From the NCBI GenBank assembly GCA_017880715.1, contig JADGRT010000225.1, forward strand, positions 1-5,591: a stretch of DNA of 5,591 bases. Reading direction: 5' to 3'. This document shows, piece by piece, positions 1-5,559 of this stretch. This DNA is from Verrucomicrobiia bacterium (GTDB taxonomy: Bacteria; Verrucomicrobiota; Verrucomicrobiia; Limisphaerales; UBA1319). The notes below the pieces were generated by a model that ran no database searches, had not been told where the DNA came from, and was given only the letters and a program-made list of their open reading frames with translations. The position numbers and the translations under genes were made by a program. Positions within the stretch are counted from its first letter, which is position 1; each line of letters opens with the position of its first letter.

Positions 1-463
1 CTCTCATTTGTACCTCTGGATACCCAACGCACTCATCACCGAGGGACTCCAAGTGATGAAACATTGGGGATTCACCTACAAAACGAATCTGGTTTGGTAC
101 AAGGTGCGCAAAGATGGCGGACCGGATGGCCGAGGGGTCGGGTTCTATTTTCGAAATGTCACCGAGTTGATCTTGTTTGGCGTGCGGCGAAACATGAGAA
201 CATTGGCCCCCGGCCGACGCCAGGTTAACGTGCTCTCGACTCAGAAACGCGAACACTCGCGCAAACCGGATGAGTTTTACGAGATTATTGAAGCCTGTTC
301 GCCGGGACCTTACCTGGAACTCTTCGCGCGTTATCCCCGGCCGGGCTGGCACCAATGGGGAAATGAACTGGTCGAAGCCGGTCAAGATTCGTTCCGAAAA
401 CCAACCGAACAACAAATGAGTTTACACGAAAGGAAGACGGCTAAATATGGCTCCGCCAAGTAA
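1..463 (+). CDS. MT-A70 family adenine-N6 methyltransferase, C-terminal part (5' partial)
   Basis: The frame is open from the window edge (first full codon at 2) to TAA at 461-463, giving about 153 residues. The TTG at 8 is an ordinary Leu codon, not a start. The visible part matches the C-terminal half of MT-A70-like S-adenosylmethionine-dependent methyltransferases. It has HLYLW followed by PNAL, then GFTYKTNLVWYK, then a conserved block with SRKPDE, PYLELFAR and GWHQWGNE. Members with this architecture in bacteria and phages methylate adenine N6 in DNA. The catalytic DPPW motif and the start of the SAM-binding fold lie upstream of the window, so activity cannot be judged. The last 30 or so residues are polar and poorly conserved, a normal tail. 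The downstream ilvD has its own promoter, so there is no sign that the two genes form an operon. Family assignment is firm; target site and role (restriction, regulation, phage remnant) are unknown. Confidence 0.87.
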   Translation, partial: SHLYLWIPNALITEGLQVMKHWGFTYKTNLVWYKVRKDGGPDGRGVGFYFRNVTELILFGVRRNMRTLAPGRRQVNVLSTQKREHSRKPDEFYEIIEACSPGPYLELFARYPRPGWHQWGNELVEAGQDSFRKPTEQQMSLHERKTAKYGSAK

Positions 464-472
464 GCAAACCGC

Positions 473-501
473 TTGCCGCTCTAACCCTCATGCAATATAA
501 A
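473..501 (+). promoter_or_regulatory. Sigma70-type promoter of ilvD, probably giving a leaderless mRNA
   Basis: TTGCCG at 473-478 (-35, 4/6 to consensus) and TATAAA at 496-501 (-10, 5/6) are separated by exactly 17 bp. The -10 box is followed by seven bases (cacgatc) and then the ilvD ATG at 509. A start site at the usual distance from the -10 would fall on or next to the A of ATG. This agrees with the absence of any Shine-Dalgarno sequence before the gene. The start site itself is inferred. Confidence 0.6.
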
Positions 502-508
502 CACGATC

Positions 509-2782
509 ATGCACTCTGATATCATTAAAAAAGGGTTCGAACGCGCGCCGCACCGCAGTCTGCTGCGGGCGACCGGTTCGATCGAGTCCGAAGACGATTT
601 TAACAAACCGTTTATCGCCGTCTGCAACAGCTACACCGACGTCATTCCGGGCCACGCCCATTTGAATGAAGTCGGGGCGCTGGTCAAACGCCTCGTGCGC
701 GAAGCCGGCGGTGTGCCGTTCGTTTTCAACACCATCGGCGTCGATGACGGCATCGCCATGGGCCACGCCGGCATGAAGTATTCCCTGCCGTCGCGCGAGC
801 TGATCGCCGACACCGTGGAAACCATGCTCAAGGCCCACTGCTTCGATGGCATGATCTGCATTCCGAATTGCGACAAGATCGTGCCCGGCATGCTGATGGC
901 CGCCATGCGCGTCAACATTCCCACCGTCTTTGTCAGCGGCGGCCCGATGGCCGCCGGCATCGCCGAGCAGAAAACCGTCCATGAGGATCTGGCCGCTCAT
1001 CTTCAACCCGCGTCCCAGAAGACCGACCTCATTTCGGTATTCAAAGGCGTCGGCGCGTTGAAGACCGGCACCATGACCGAGGCCGAATTGCTCAAGCTCG
1101 AACAAACCGCCTGCCCGACTTGCGGCTCGTGCTCCGGCATGTTCACTGCGAACTCGATGAACTGCCTCTGCGAAGCCCTGGGCATGGCGCTGCCTGGCAA
1201 TGGCACCATCCTCGCCGTCTCCAAAGAGCGCGAGGCGCTTTACGAGCGCGCGGCCCGGGCGATTCTCAAGCTGGTCGAACACGACCTCAAACCGCGCGAT
1301 ATCGCCACCTTGGAAGCCTTCGATAATGCGATCATGCTCGACGTGGCCATGGGCGGCTCCACCAACACGGTGCTGCATACCCTGGCCATCGCGCGCGAGG
1401 CGGGCATCCAGTTCGACATTGCCCGCATCGACGCCATTTCACGGCGCATCCCGTGCCTGTGCAAAGTGTCGCCGTCCTCCGATTACCACGTGCAGGACGT
1501 CCACCGCGCCGGCGGTATCCACACGATTCTCGGCGAACTCAAGCGCATGGGCGCGCTGAACCTCGATTGTAAAACCGTCACCGGCAAAACCATCGGCGAG
1601 AACATCGATGAATGGGACGCGCGTTCCGAAAAATGCACCTCTTGGGCCAAGGCCGTCCGCATCTCCGGCGCCTCGGCGCTGGTCGTGGATCCTAACGACA
1701 AACTCGGTTCGGCCGCCAGAACTGCCAGCGGCAACCTCGTCCCCAAACCGATGATGTTTTTCCCGGCCGACGCGCGAGCCATCACCTTGTGGCGCCTGGC
1801 CGCCGCCTTCAACGCGGGCGACGCCGCAACCGCGGCAGCGTTGTTCGCCGAGGATGCAGAATTCCAGGTTGATGGAACCAACTGTTGGAAAGGTCCGGCG
1901 GCCATCGAGGCGGGACTCAAGGAGAAATTTATTGAGTTCAAGGGCCTGGTGCGCGCCGAGTTGGGCCAACTGAAACAGACTCCCGTGCTGGTCATGTGGC
2001 AATACGCCAAGGGCGGCGTCAAAACTGCGTGTTGTCTGGTCCGGATTGGGCGGCTGCGCAACTGGCAGATCAGCAAGGCGTATCACGAATACCGCCAGGA
2101 GCAAATCAAGCTGGCCCAACCCAGCGGCCTCATGCCGTATGATCCGGCCTTTCGGTTCAATGCCCAGGATTGCATCCGCACCCAGGAAACCGCCTATTCA
2201 CCCGATGGCGGCCTGGCCATCCTTTACGGCCACCTCGCCCCCGAAGGCAGCGTGGTCAAAACCGCCGGCATCAGCGACGCATTCAAACAGTACTGCGGCC
2301 CGGGTTTCGTGTTCGAAGGCCCCTCCGTCATCTTTGAAAGTCAGGATGACGCCTGCGCCGGCATTCTCGCCGGCAAGGTCAAGGCCGGCGATGTCGTCAT
2401 CATCCGCAACGAAGGCCCGCGCGGCGGTCCGGGCATGCAGGAAATGCTCTCGCCCACCAGCTACATCGTGGGCATGGGACTGGGCGACAAGGTCGCGTTG
2501 ATTACCGACGGCCGGTTCAGCGGTGGCACAGCCGGTGCGTGCATCGGCCACGTCTCACCGGAGGCGGAGGAAGGCGGTCCGATCGCTCTGTTGCGGCCGG
2601 GTGACCGCATTCGGATCGATTTCCCGAACCGGCGCATGGATATCTGCGTGCCGGAAGCGGAGTTGGCCGAGCGGCGCAAGACGTTCCAGCCGGTCAAACT
2701 CAAGCTCACCGGCTGGTTGGCGCGCTACCAGAAAATGGTGGGCAACGCCAGCAAAGGCGGCATCCTGTGGCAGGGAGAATAG
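509..2782 (+). CDS. ilvD: Dihydroxy-acid dehydratase with an internal NTF2/SnoaL-like domain
   Basis: IlvD dehydrates 2,3-dihydroxy-3-methylbutanoate and -methylpentanoate to the 2-keto acids of valine, leucine and isoleucine synthesis, in the cytoplasm, using an Fe-S cluster and Mg2+. The N-terminus (KKGFERAPHRSLLRATG) fits the family start, so the ATG at 509 is right although it has no Shine-Dalgarno. Visible motifs: VDDGIAMGH (78-86), IPNCDK (118-123, cluster Cys121 and metal-site Asp122/Lys123), CPTCGSC (202-208), MGGSTNTVLH (291-300), GPRGGPGMQEM (636-646) and TDGRFSGG (666-673, likely catalytic Ser671). The Cys of the PC(N/H) motif in [2Fe-2S] homologues is Gly48 here, as in E. coli IlvD, suggesting a [4Fe-4S] enzyme. 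Usual lengths are about 555-616 residues; this protein has 757 because residues about 372-552 are extra. The reading frame is continuous and all core motifs flank the insert, so the enzyme is probably active. A sugar-acid dehydratase is less likely. Confidence 0.95.
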   Translation: MHSDIIKKGFERAPHRSLLRATGSIESEDDFNKPFIAVCNSYTDVIPGHAHLNEVGALVKRLVREAGGVPFVFNTIGVDDGIAMGHAGMKYSLPSRELIADTVETMLKAHCFDGMICIPNCDKIVPGMLMAAMRVNIPTVFVSGGPMAAGIAEQKTVHEDLAAHLQPASQKTDLISVFKGVGALKTGTMTEAELLKLEQTACPTCGSCSGMFTANSMNCLCEALGMALPGNGTILAVSKEREALYERAARAILKLVEHDLKPRDIATLEAFDNAIMLDVAMGGSTNTVLHTLAIAREAGIQFDIARIDAISRRIPCLCKVSPSSDYHVQDVHRAGGIHTILGELKRMGALNLDCKTVTGKTIGENIDEWDARSEKCTSWAKAVRISGASALVVDPNDKLGSAARTASGNLVPKPMMFFPADARAITLWRLAAAFNAGDAATAAALFAEDAEFQVDGTNCWKGPAAIEAGLKEKFIEFKGLVRAELGQLKQTPVLVMWQYAKGGVKTACCLVRIGRLRNWQISKAYHEYRQEQIKLAQPSGLMPYDPAFRFNAQDCIRTQETAYSPDGGLAILYGHLAPEGSVVKTAGISDAFKQYCGPGFVFEGPSVIFESQDDACAGILAGKVKAGDVVIIRNEGPRGGPGMQEMLSPTSYIVGMGLGDKVALITDGRFSGGTAGACIGHVSPEAEEGGPIALLRPGDRIRIDFPNRRMDICVPEAELAERRKTFQPVKLKLTGWLARYQKMVGNASKGGILWQGE
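1622..2164 (+). other. In-frame domain insertion within IlvD (NTF2/SnoaL-like core at about 1769-2098)
   Basis: Ordinary IlvD passes from TVTGKTIGENI directly, or through a loop of about 50 residues, to a segment like IRSLEHAYSKDGGLAVL. Here about 180 residues lie between GENIDEWD (363-370) and CIRTQETAYSPDGGLAIL (555-572). The middle (residues about 421-530) reads like an NTF2/SnoaL-type alpha+beta cone. It has a helix with AFNAGDAATAAALFAEDAEF, then VDGT, then KGPAAIEAGL, then alternating hydrophobic beta strands ending WQISKAYHEYR. Residues about 375-420 form a linker containing ALVVDPNDK. Base composition and codon use look like the rest of the gene, and there are no stops. There is no intein signature such as a terminal HN followed by Cys/Ser/Thr. 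NTF2-like folds often bind small molecules or dimerise; any ligand or role here is unknown. Confidence 0.7.
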
Positions 2783-2807
2783 GCCCGGGAATCCAGACGC
2801 CAGGGAA

Positions 2808-2813
2808 TATAAT
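2808..2813 (+). promoter_or_regulatory. Possible -10 element for the downstream exported protein gene
   Basis: A perfect TATAAT lies in the intergenic region 26 bp after the ilvD stop. There is no good -35 at 16-18 bp upstream (the place reads CCGGGA) and no extended -10 TG, so this is only a candidate. Transcription from it would carry the long palindrome in the 5' leader. Confidence 0.22.
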
Positions 2814-2824
2814 TGAAACCGTTT

Positions 2825-2883
2825 TGCCGGCCATGTGGACAACTTTATGTTGCAGGTGCAACATGAAGTTGTCCACACCGGCA
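2825..2883. repeat. Long, nearly perfect palindrome (hairpin) with DnaA-box-like arm ends
   Basis: The arms 2835-2854 and 2857-2876 are reverse complements over 20 bases, with a single T/G position (a U-G wobble in RNA) and only GG between them. The pairing extends by T2834-A2877. Then, after a 3-base bulge (2831-2833), GCCGG at 2826-2830 pairs with CCGGC at 2878-2882, and T2825 with A2883. Both arm ends carry TTGTCCACA (2869-2877 on the plus strand, 2834-2842 on the minus strand). This is one base from the E. coli DnaA box and equals the box favoured in Streptomyces. No T-run follows, so it is not a classical intrinsic terminator. It could be a dispersed palindromic repeat, a protein-binding site or a structured RNA. 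Confidence 0.85.
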
Positions 2884-2954
2884 GCGACCCAGATCAGCGG
2901 TTTTCTTGCTGGTTTTCCACCATCGGAGTAGCCTGCTTCCTACTTGCCCAAATT

Positions 2955-4424
2955 ATGAAAAACCACTTTGCCGGTTGGTCGCTGTTGTGCGGGCTCACCC
3001 TGCTTGCCACATTCCCACTTTCAGCGCGCACCGTCGTGGTGCCCGCCGATGTCATCCAGGATAAAATCCGCGGCGGATTGCTGGGACAAATACTGGGTGA
3101 CCTGAACGGCTTGGCGCATGAGATGAAATACATCGCCGAGCCGGGCAATGTCACCGATTATACCCCGTCCCTGTCCGACGGCGCCTGGACGGACGACGAC
3201 ACGGACTTCGAGTGGGTCTATGTGCTGGCGATGCAGCGCGAGCGGCGTTTGCTCCTGCCCCCGCAACGCATTTCCCAGCTCTGGAAAACGCACATCAACC
3301 GAAAATTCTGGTGCGCCAATCAATATGCCCGCCAATTGATGGATTTGGGCATCGATCCGCCGCTCACCGGTCTGCTGGCTTTGAATCCGTGGTCGGATTT
3401 CAACCTGTCCGGCCAGTTCTTGTGCGAGACCTTTGGCCTGCTGGCCCCGGGCATGCCGCGCACGGCCGCGCGCCTCGGACTCAACTACACCCGGGTTGCC
3501 ATCGACGGCGGTCCCGCCCAAACCACCCAGCTTTTCGACAGCATGATCGCCACGGCCTTCTTTACGAACGACCTGAATGCCATTCTTGAGGCCGGCTTAA
3601 GAGCTGTTGACGCCCGGAGCGACGTTCGCACGATTGTCCGCGATGTGCGGCGCTGGCATCAGGAGAACCCGAAGGATTGGCGATCCACGCGACATTTCAT
3701 CAAGGAAAAATACAGCCGGTTCAATGGCGCCATGCGGGACAAAAACGGCTATGAACTAAACGCGGCTTCGGTCATCGGCGCCCTCCTCTACGGCGAGGGG
3801 GATTTTGTGAAAACCCTGACCCTCGCGTTCAATTTCGGTTGGGACTGCGATAACAACGCCGCCACCGCCGGCACGATTATCGGCGTCATCAAGGGGAACC
3901 GCTGGCTGATGAGCCAGGGCTGGAACGTTCAAGATCGTTTCCGGAACACCACCCGCGATGAGATGCCCGGCGATGAAACCATCACGAGCTTTGGCGATCG
4001 TTTGATTGAACTGGCCGGGCAAACCATGCGCGAGCAGGGCGGCGGCCCGGTCCATCACCGCGGGACCTTGGCCTATCGAATCAAACTCGAATCACCGGCC
4101 AACGTGCTGCCTTTGGCGAACCCGGTCCGGCAGGCCAAACAAGCGGCTGCCCGTTTGCGGCCTGAGATGGAACGCGACCTGTTGCGCGGAACTCCGGCAC
4201 CGCAGGCGCGAGCGGCGTATCTCGCCATCGGACTCGATCAGGCCGGCTTGCTGGAAGCCCGCTATCCGGAAGCCTGGAAACAGGCGCTGATGGCTTTGCA
4301 GCGATATCCGAAGGTTCTCGAGGTGTTGTTTTACGATTCTCCCACTCCGGCCGGAAACAAGCTGAGGGAAAAGGCCAGGGCGGCGGGTTTGACGCCGCCT
4401 GTTCACCGTGAAAAACTCTGGTGA
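2955..4424 (+). CDS. Exported ADP-ribosylglycohydrolase-family protein
   Basis: The product has 489 residues when started at ATG 2955. That start gives a classical signal peptide: MKNH, a hydrophobic stretch at about 8-22, then LSA with likely cleavage after Ala24. The frame also extends upstream to a GTG at 2835, but that extension lies in the palindrome and is not hydrophobic at its start. No Shine-Dalgarno is visible. The mature part matches the ADP-ribosylglycohydrolase fold (DraG/ARH type). It has KIRGGLLGQILGD (37-49), the metal-site motif WTDDDTDFEW (78-87) and, late in the domain, GWDCDNNAATAG with Asp297 and Asp299. The classical DxDT Thr is replaced by Asn300. About 100 residues after the domain (from about 385) are mostly helical and not recognised. 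Family members remove ADP-ribose from proteins or small molecules through a two-metal site; the substrate of exported members is not known to me. It is transcribed toward infC and ends 90 bp from it. Confidence 0.85.
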   Translation: MKNHFAGWSLLCGLTLLATFPLSARTVVVPADVIQDKIRGGLLGQILGDLNGLAHEMKYIAEPGNVTDYTPSLSDGAWTDDDTDFEWVYVLAMQRERRLLLPPQRISQLWKTHINRKFWCANQYARQLMDLGIDPPLTGLLALNPWSDFNLSGQFLCETFGLLAPGMPRTAARLGLNYTRVAIDGGPAQTTQLFDSMIATAFFTNDLNAILEAGLRAVDARSDVRTIVRDVRRWHQENPKDWRSTRHFIKEKYSRFNGAMRDKNGYELNAASVIGALLYGEGDFVKTLTLAFNFGWDCDNNAATAGTIIGVIKGNRWLMSQGWNVQDRFRNTTRDEMPGDETITSFGDRLIELAGQTMREQGGGPVHHRGTLAYRIKLESPANVLPLANPVRQAKQAAARLRPEMERDLLRGTPAPQARAAYLAIGLDQAGLLEARYPEAWKQALMALQRYPKVLEVLFYDSPTPAGNKLREKARAAGLTPPVHREKLW

Positions 4425-4439
4425 GACGGAAGTTTTATA

Positions 4440-4482
4440 AGAAATCCAAGAAACCAGGAATGAGATTCCCCGGTGTTCCTGG
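4440..4482 (-). terminator. Intrinsic-terminator-like hairpin for infC
   Basis: Read on the minus strand, CCAGGAA (4482-4476) and TTCCTGG (4460-4454) form a 7-bp stem with a 15-base loop. It is followed by a T-rich run (TTTCTTGGATTTCTTAT). It starts 32 bp after the infC stop. A competing 7-bp pairing, AGGAATG (4456-4462) with CATTCCT (4490-4496), could serve the opposite gene, though its plus-strand tail (TATTAAA) is weak. The stem is moderate in strength. Confidence 0.45.
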
Positions 4483-4514
4483 ACGCCTGCATTCCTTATT
4501 AAACCCGGACCGTC

Positions 4515-5273
4515 TCAGGGCGCCGTGGTGGCGTCGAGTTTGACGAAGGGATTATTGACAAACTCTGACGCGATACTCTCCTCACCAAGGGTTGAGACCC
4601 CGACAGGTTCGTTCTCTTCGACGGAACGGGAAGGCTCCGGTGGCATGTCCGGTTCGCCGGCAGCGATTTTTTCGCGCTTGGCGGCAGCTTCTTCTTCGGT
4701 CTCGTACGGATTTTTGGCCCGTTTGGCTCGCGGCAACGGACTCATCATCACATTGATACCGCGGCCGATTAACTTCGGCGGCGAGTCCGGATGACCGTAA
4801 GGAATCAATTCCTTAATAAACGAGTTAACCGTTTGAAAGCCAACATCCTGATGCGCCATTTCGCGGCCCCGGAACCGCAGCGTGAGCTTCACCTTCATTT
4901 CCTCGCACAGGAAATTGGTGGCGTGGGTCAGCTTGACCTTGAAATCGTGCGGATCAATGGTTGGGCTGAGCTGGATTTCCTTGACCTTGTTGGCATGCTG
5001 GTGACGCCGGGAATCCTTGTCTTTCTTGGATTGCTCGTAGCGGAACTTGCCGTAATCCACCAGCCGGCAGACGGGCGGCGTCGCGTTAGGCGCTATTTCC
5101 ACCAGATCGACATCGTTGGCCCGCGCTTTGGTCAAGGCATCGTTCAGGGACATGATCCCTTCCTGCTTGCCATCAACGCCAATCACTCGAATCTCACGCG
5201 CTCGAATCTTATGATTGATCCGGAACTGGAGAGCCGAAGGAGGATAATTACGGGAGGAATAAGGGTGACTCAA
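4515..5273 (-). CDS. infC: Translation initiation factor IF-3 with acidic C-terminal extension
   Basis: IF3 binds the 30S subunit, keeps 50S off and checks the start codon-initiator tRNA pairing. The N-domain (about 18-87) begins FRINHKIRAREIRVIG and contains DLVEIAPNATPPVCR and the IF3 signature RLVDYGKFRYEQSKK (70-84). The C-domain (about 95-184) contains KVKEIQLSP, HDFKVKL and VKLTLRFRGREM, and ends near SPLPRAKR. Residues about 185-252 are an added Glu/Pro/Ala-rich tail beyond the usual length of 170-180. The start is TTG at 5273-5271, with GAGGG (5282-5278) four bases upstream; a stop (TAA) lies a few codons further up in frame and no ATG or GTG fits. rpmI and rplT, which usually follow infC, are absent: a convergent gene lies there. 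Non-AUG starts are typical of infC and allow IF3 to limit its own synthesis. Confidence 0.96.
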   Translation of the reverse strand: MSHPYSSRNYPPSALQFRINHKIRAREIRVIGVDGKQEGIMSLNDALTKARANDVDLVEIAPNATPPVCRLVDYGKFRYEQSKKDKDSRRHQHANKVKEIQLSPTIDPHDFKVKLTHATNFLCEEMKVKLTLRFRGREMAHQDVGFQTVNSFIKELIPYGHPDSPPKLIGRGINVMMSPLPRAKRAKNPYETEEEAAAKREKIAAGEPDMPPEPSRSVEENEPVGVSTLGEESIASEFVNNPFVKLDATTAP

Positions 5274-5282
5274 AGCACCCTC
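5262..5282 (-). promoter_or_regulatory. infC ribosome-binding site and TTG start inside a hairpin
   Basis: On the minus strand the Shine-Dalgarno GAGGG (5282-5278) is part of AGGGTG (5281-5276), which pairs perfectly with CACCCT (5267-5262). The 8-base loop, CTTTGAGT, presents the TTG start codon. An alternative pairing of GAGGGT with ATCCTC a few codons inside the gene is also possible. The pairing is plain in the sequence; a role in translational control is inferred from the well-known IF3 autoregulation through rare start codons. Confidence 0.5.
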
Positions 5283-5368
5283 ACCGGTTGAGGTTTAACC
5301 ATGCAACTCATCAAATTAACTACAAATATGCCGCTCAAATCGTCGTTCTATGACGCTAAGCTAAGCGA

Positions 5369-5434
5369 TTGACCGCGACCCTGCAAGCAGAAACTTGTGT
5401 TTGTTCAACCCCCGCGACCCGCGGGCACGGTCAA
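5369..5434 (+). promoter_or_regulatory. Structured leader segment: closing stem around inner hairpins
   Basis: TTGACCG (5369-5375) pairs perfectly with CGGTCAA (5428-5434). Inside, CCCGCG (5411-5416) pairs with CGCGGG (5420-5425) across a 3-base loop, and CAAG (5384-5387) can pair with CTTG (5394-5397). Together these would make a three-way junction. The two GC-rich stems are strong; the small third stem is doubtful. This could be RNA structure in the leuC leader or a DNA operator. Confidence 0.35.
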
Positions 5435-5462
5435 CCTATTCAATGACAAAGATCTTGCCGAT

Positions 5463-5538
5463 GGGACGGAGATCCCCGTCTCGGGTCCGTCAAGAACTGC
5501 TGGCGCAACCCAGTCCTCAGTTGCAGTTCGGACCGAGG
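5463..5538 (+). promoter_or_regulatory. Long bulged hairpin just upstream of the probable leuC
   Basis: CTCGG-GTCCG (5480-5489, one bulged G) pairs with CGGACCGAG (5529-5537). Stacked directly on it, AACTGC (5495-5500) pairs with GCAGTT (5523-5528), leaving TCAAG as a one-sided bulge and a 22-base apical loop. A small hairpin, GACGG (5465-5469) with CCGTC (5476-5480), precedes it and competes for one base. The structure ends 14 bases before the AGGGG of the next gene. No T-run follows, so simple termination is unlikely. A leader regulating translation or antitermination is possible but not shown. Confidence 0.4.
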
Positions 5539-5559
5539 TTGGCTAGTTTGCAGGGGTAT

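Larger units (their letters stand above)
5283..5559. promoter_or_regulatory. Divergent infC / probable leuC regulatory region
   Basis: No convincing gene is seen in these 277 bases. They must hold the promoters of both outward-facing genes. For infC, a weak minus-strand candidate is TTGAGC (5338-5333) and TTTGAT (5315-5310) with a 17-bp spacer, each 4/6 to consensus. No clear promoter for the plus-strand gene is found. TTGACC at 5369 lacks a partner -10 and is better explained as one arm of an inverted repeat. Between 5354 and 5538 lie an imperfect palindrome and two structured segments, listed separately. Confidence 0.5.

Noticed and set aside
488..1378. Long minus-strand open frame opposite the first part of ilvD
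   Set aside because: It is a shadow of the GC-rich ilvD codons: low-complexity Gly/Ala/His/Asp composition and no recognisable domain.
1622..2164. Intein or frameshifted foreign gene inside ilvD
   Set aside because: There is no Hint-type block and no HN-Cys/Ser/Thr at the right edge. The frame is continuous and codon use matches the flanks.
2825..2883. Integron attC site or classical intrinsic terminator
   Set aside because: The arms are almost perfectly paired and lack the RYYYAAC/GTTRRRY boxes and extrahelical bases of attC. No T-run follows, and no integrase is present.
2825..2883. Replication origin
   Set aside because: Only two DnaA-like boxes are seen, with no AT-rich unwinding region and no dnaA/dnaN or parAB nearby.
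2835..2954. Upstream GTG start for the ADP-ribosylglycohydrolase gene (40 extra residues)
   Set aside because: The extension would be encoded by the palindrome, lacks a ribosome site and would bury the signal peptide that begins at 2955.
4791..5291. Plus-strand open frame opposite infC
   Set aside because: infC is unmistakable on the other strand, and this frame gives no recognisable protein.
5369..5397. TTGACC as the -35 of a leuC promoter
   Set aside because: No -10-like hexamer lies 16-18 bp downstream (AAACTT, AACTTG, ACTTGT), and the hexamer is one arm of an inverted repeat.
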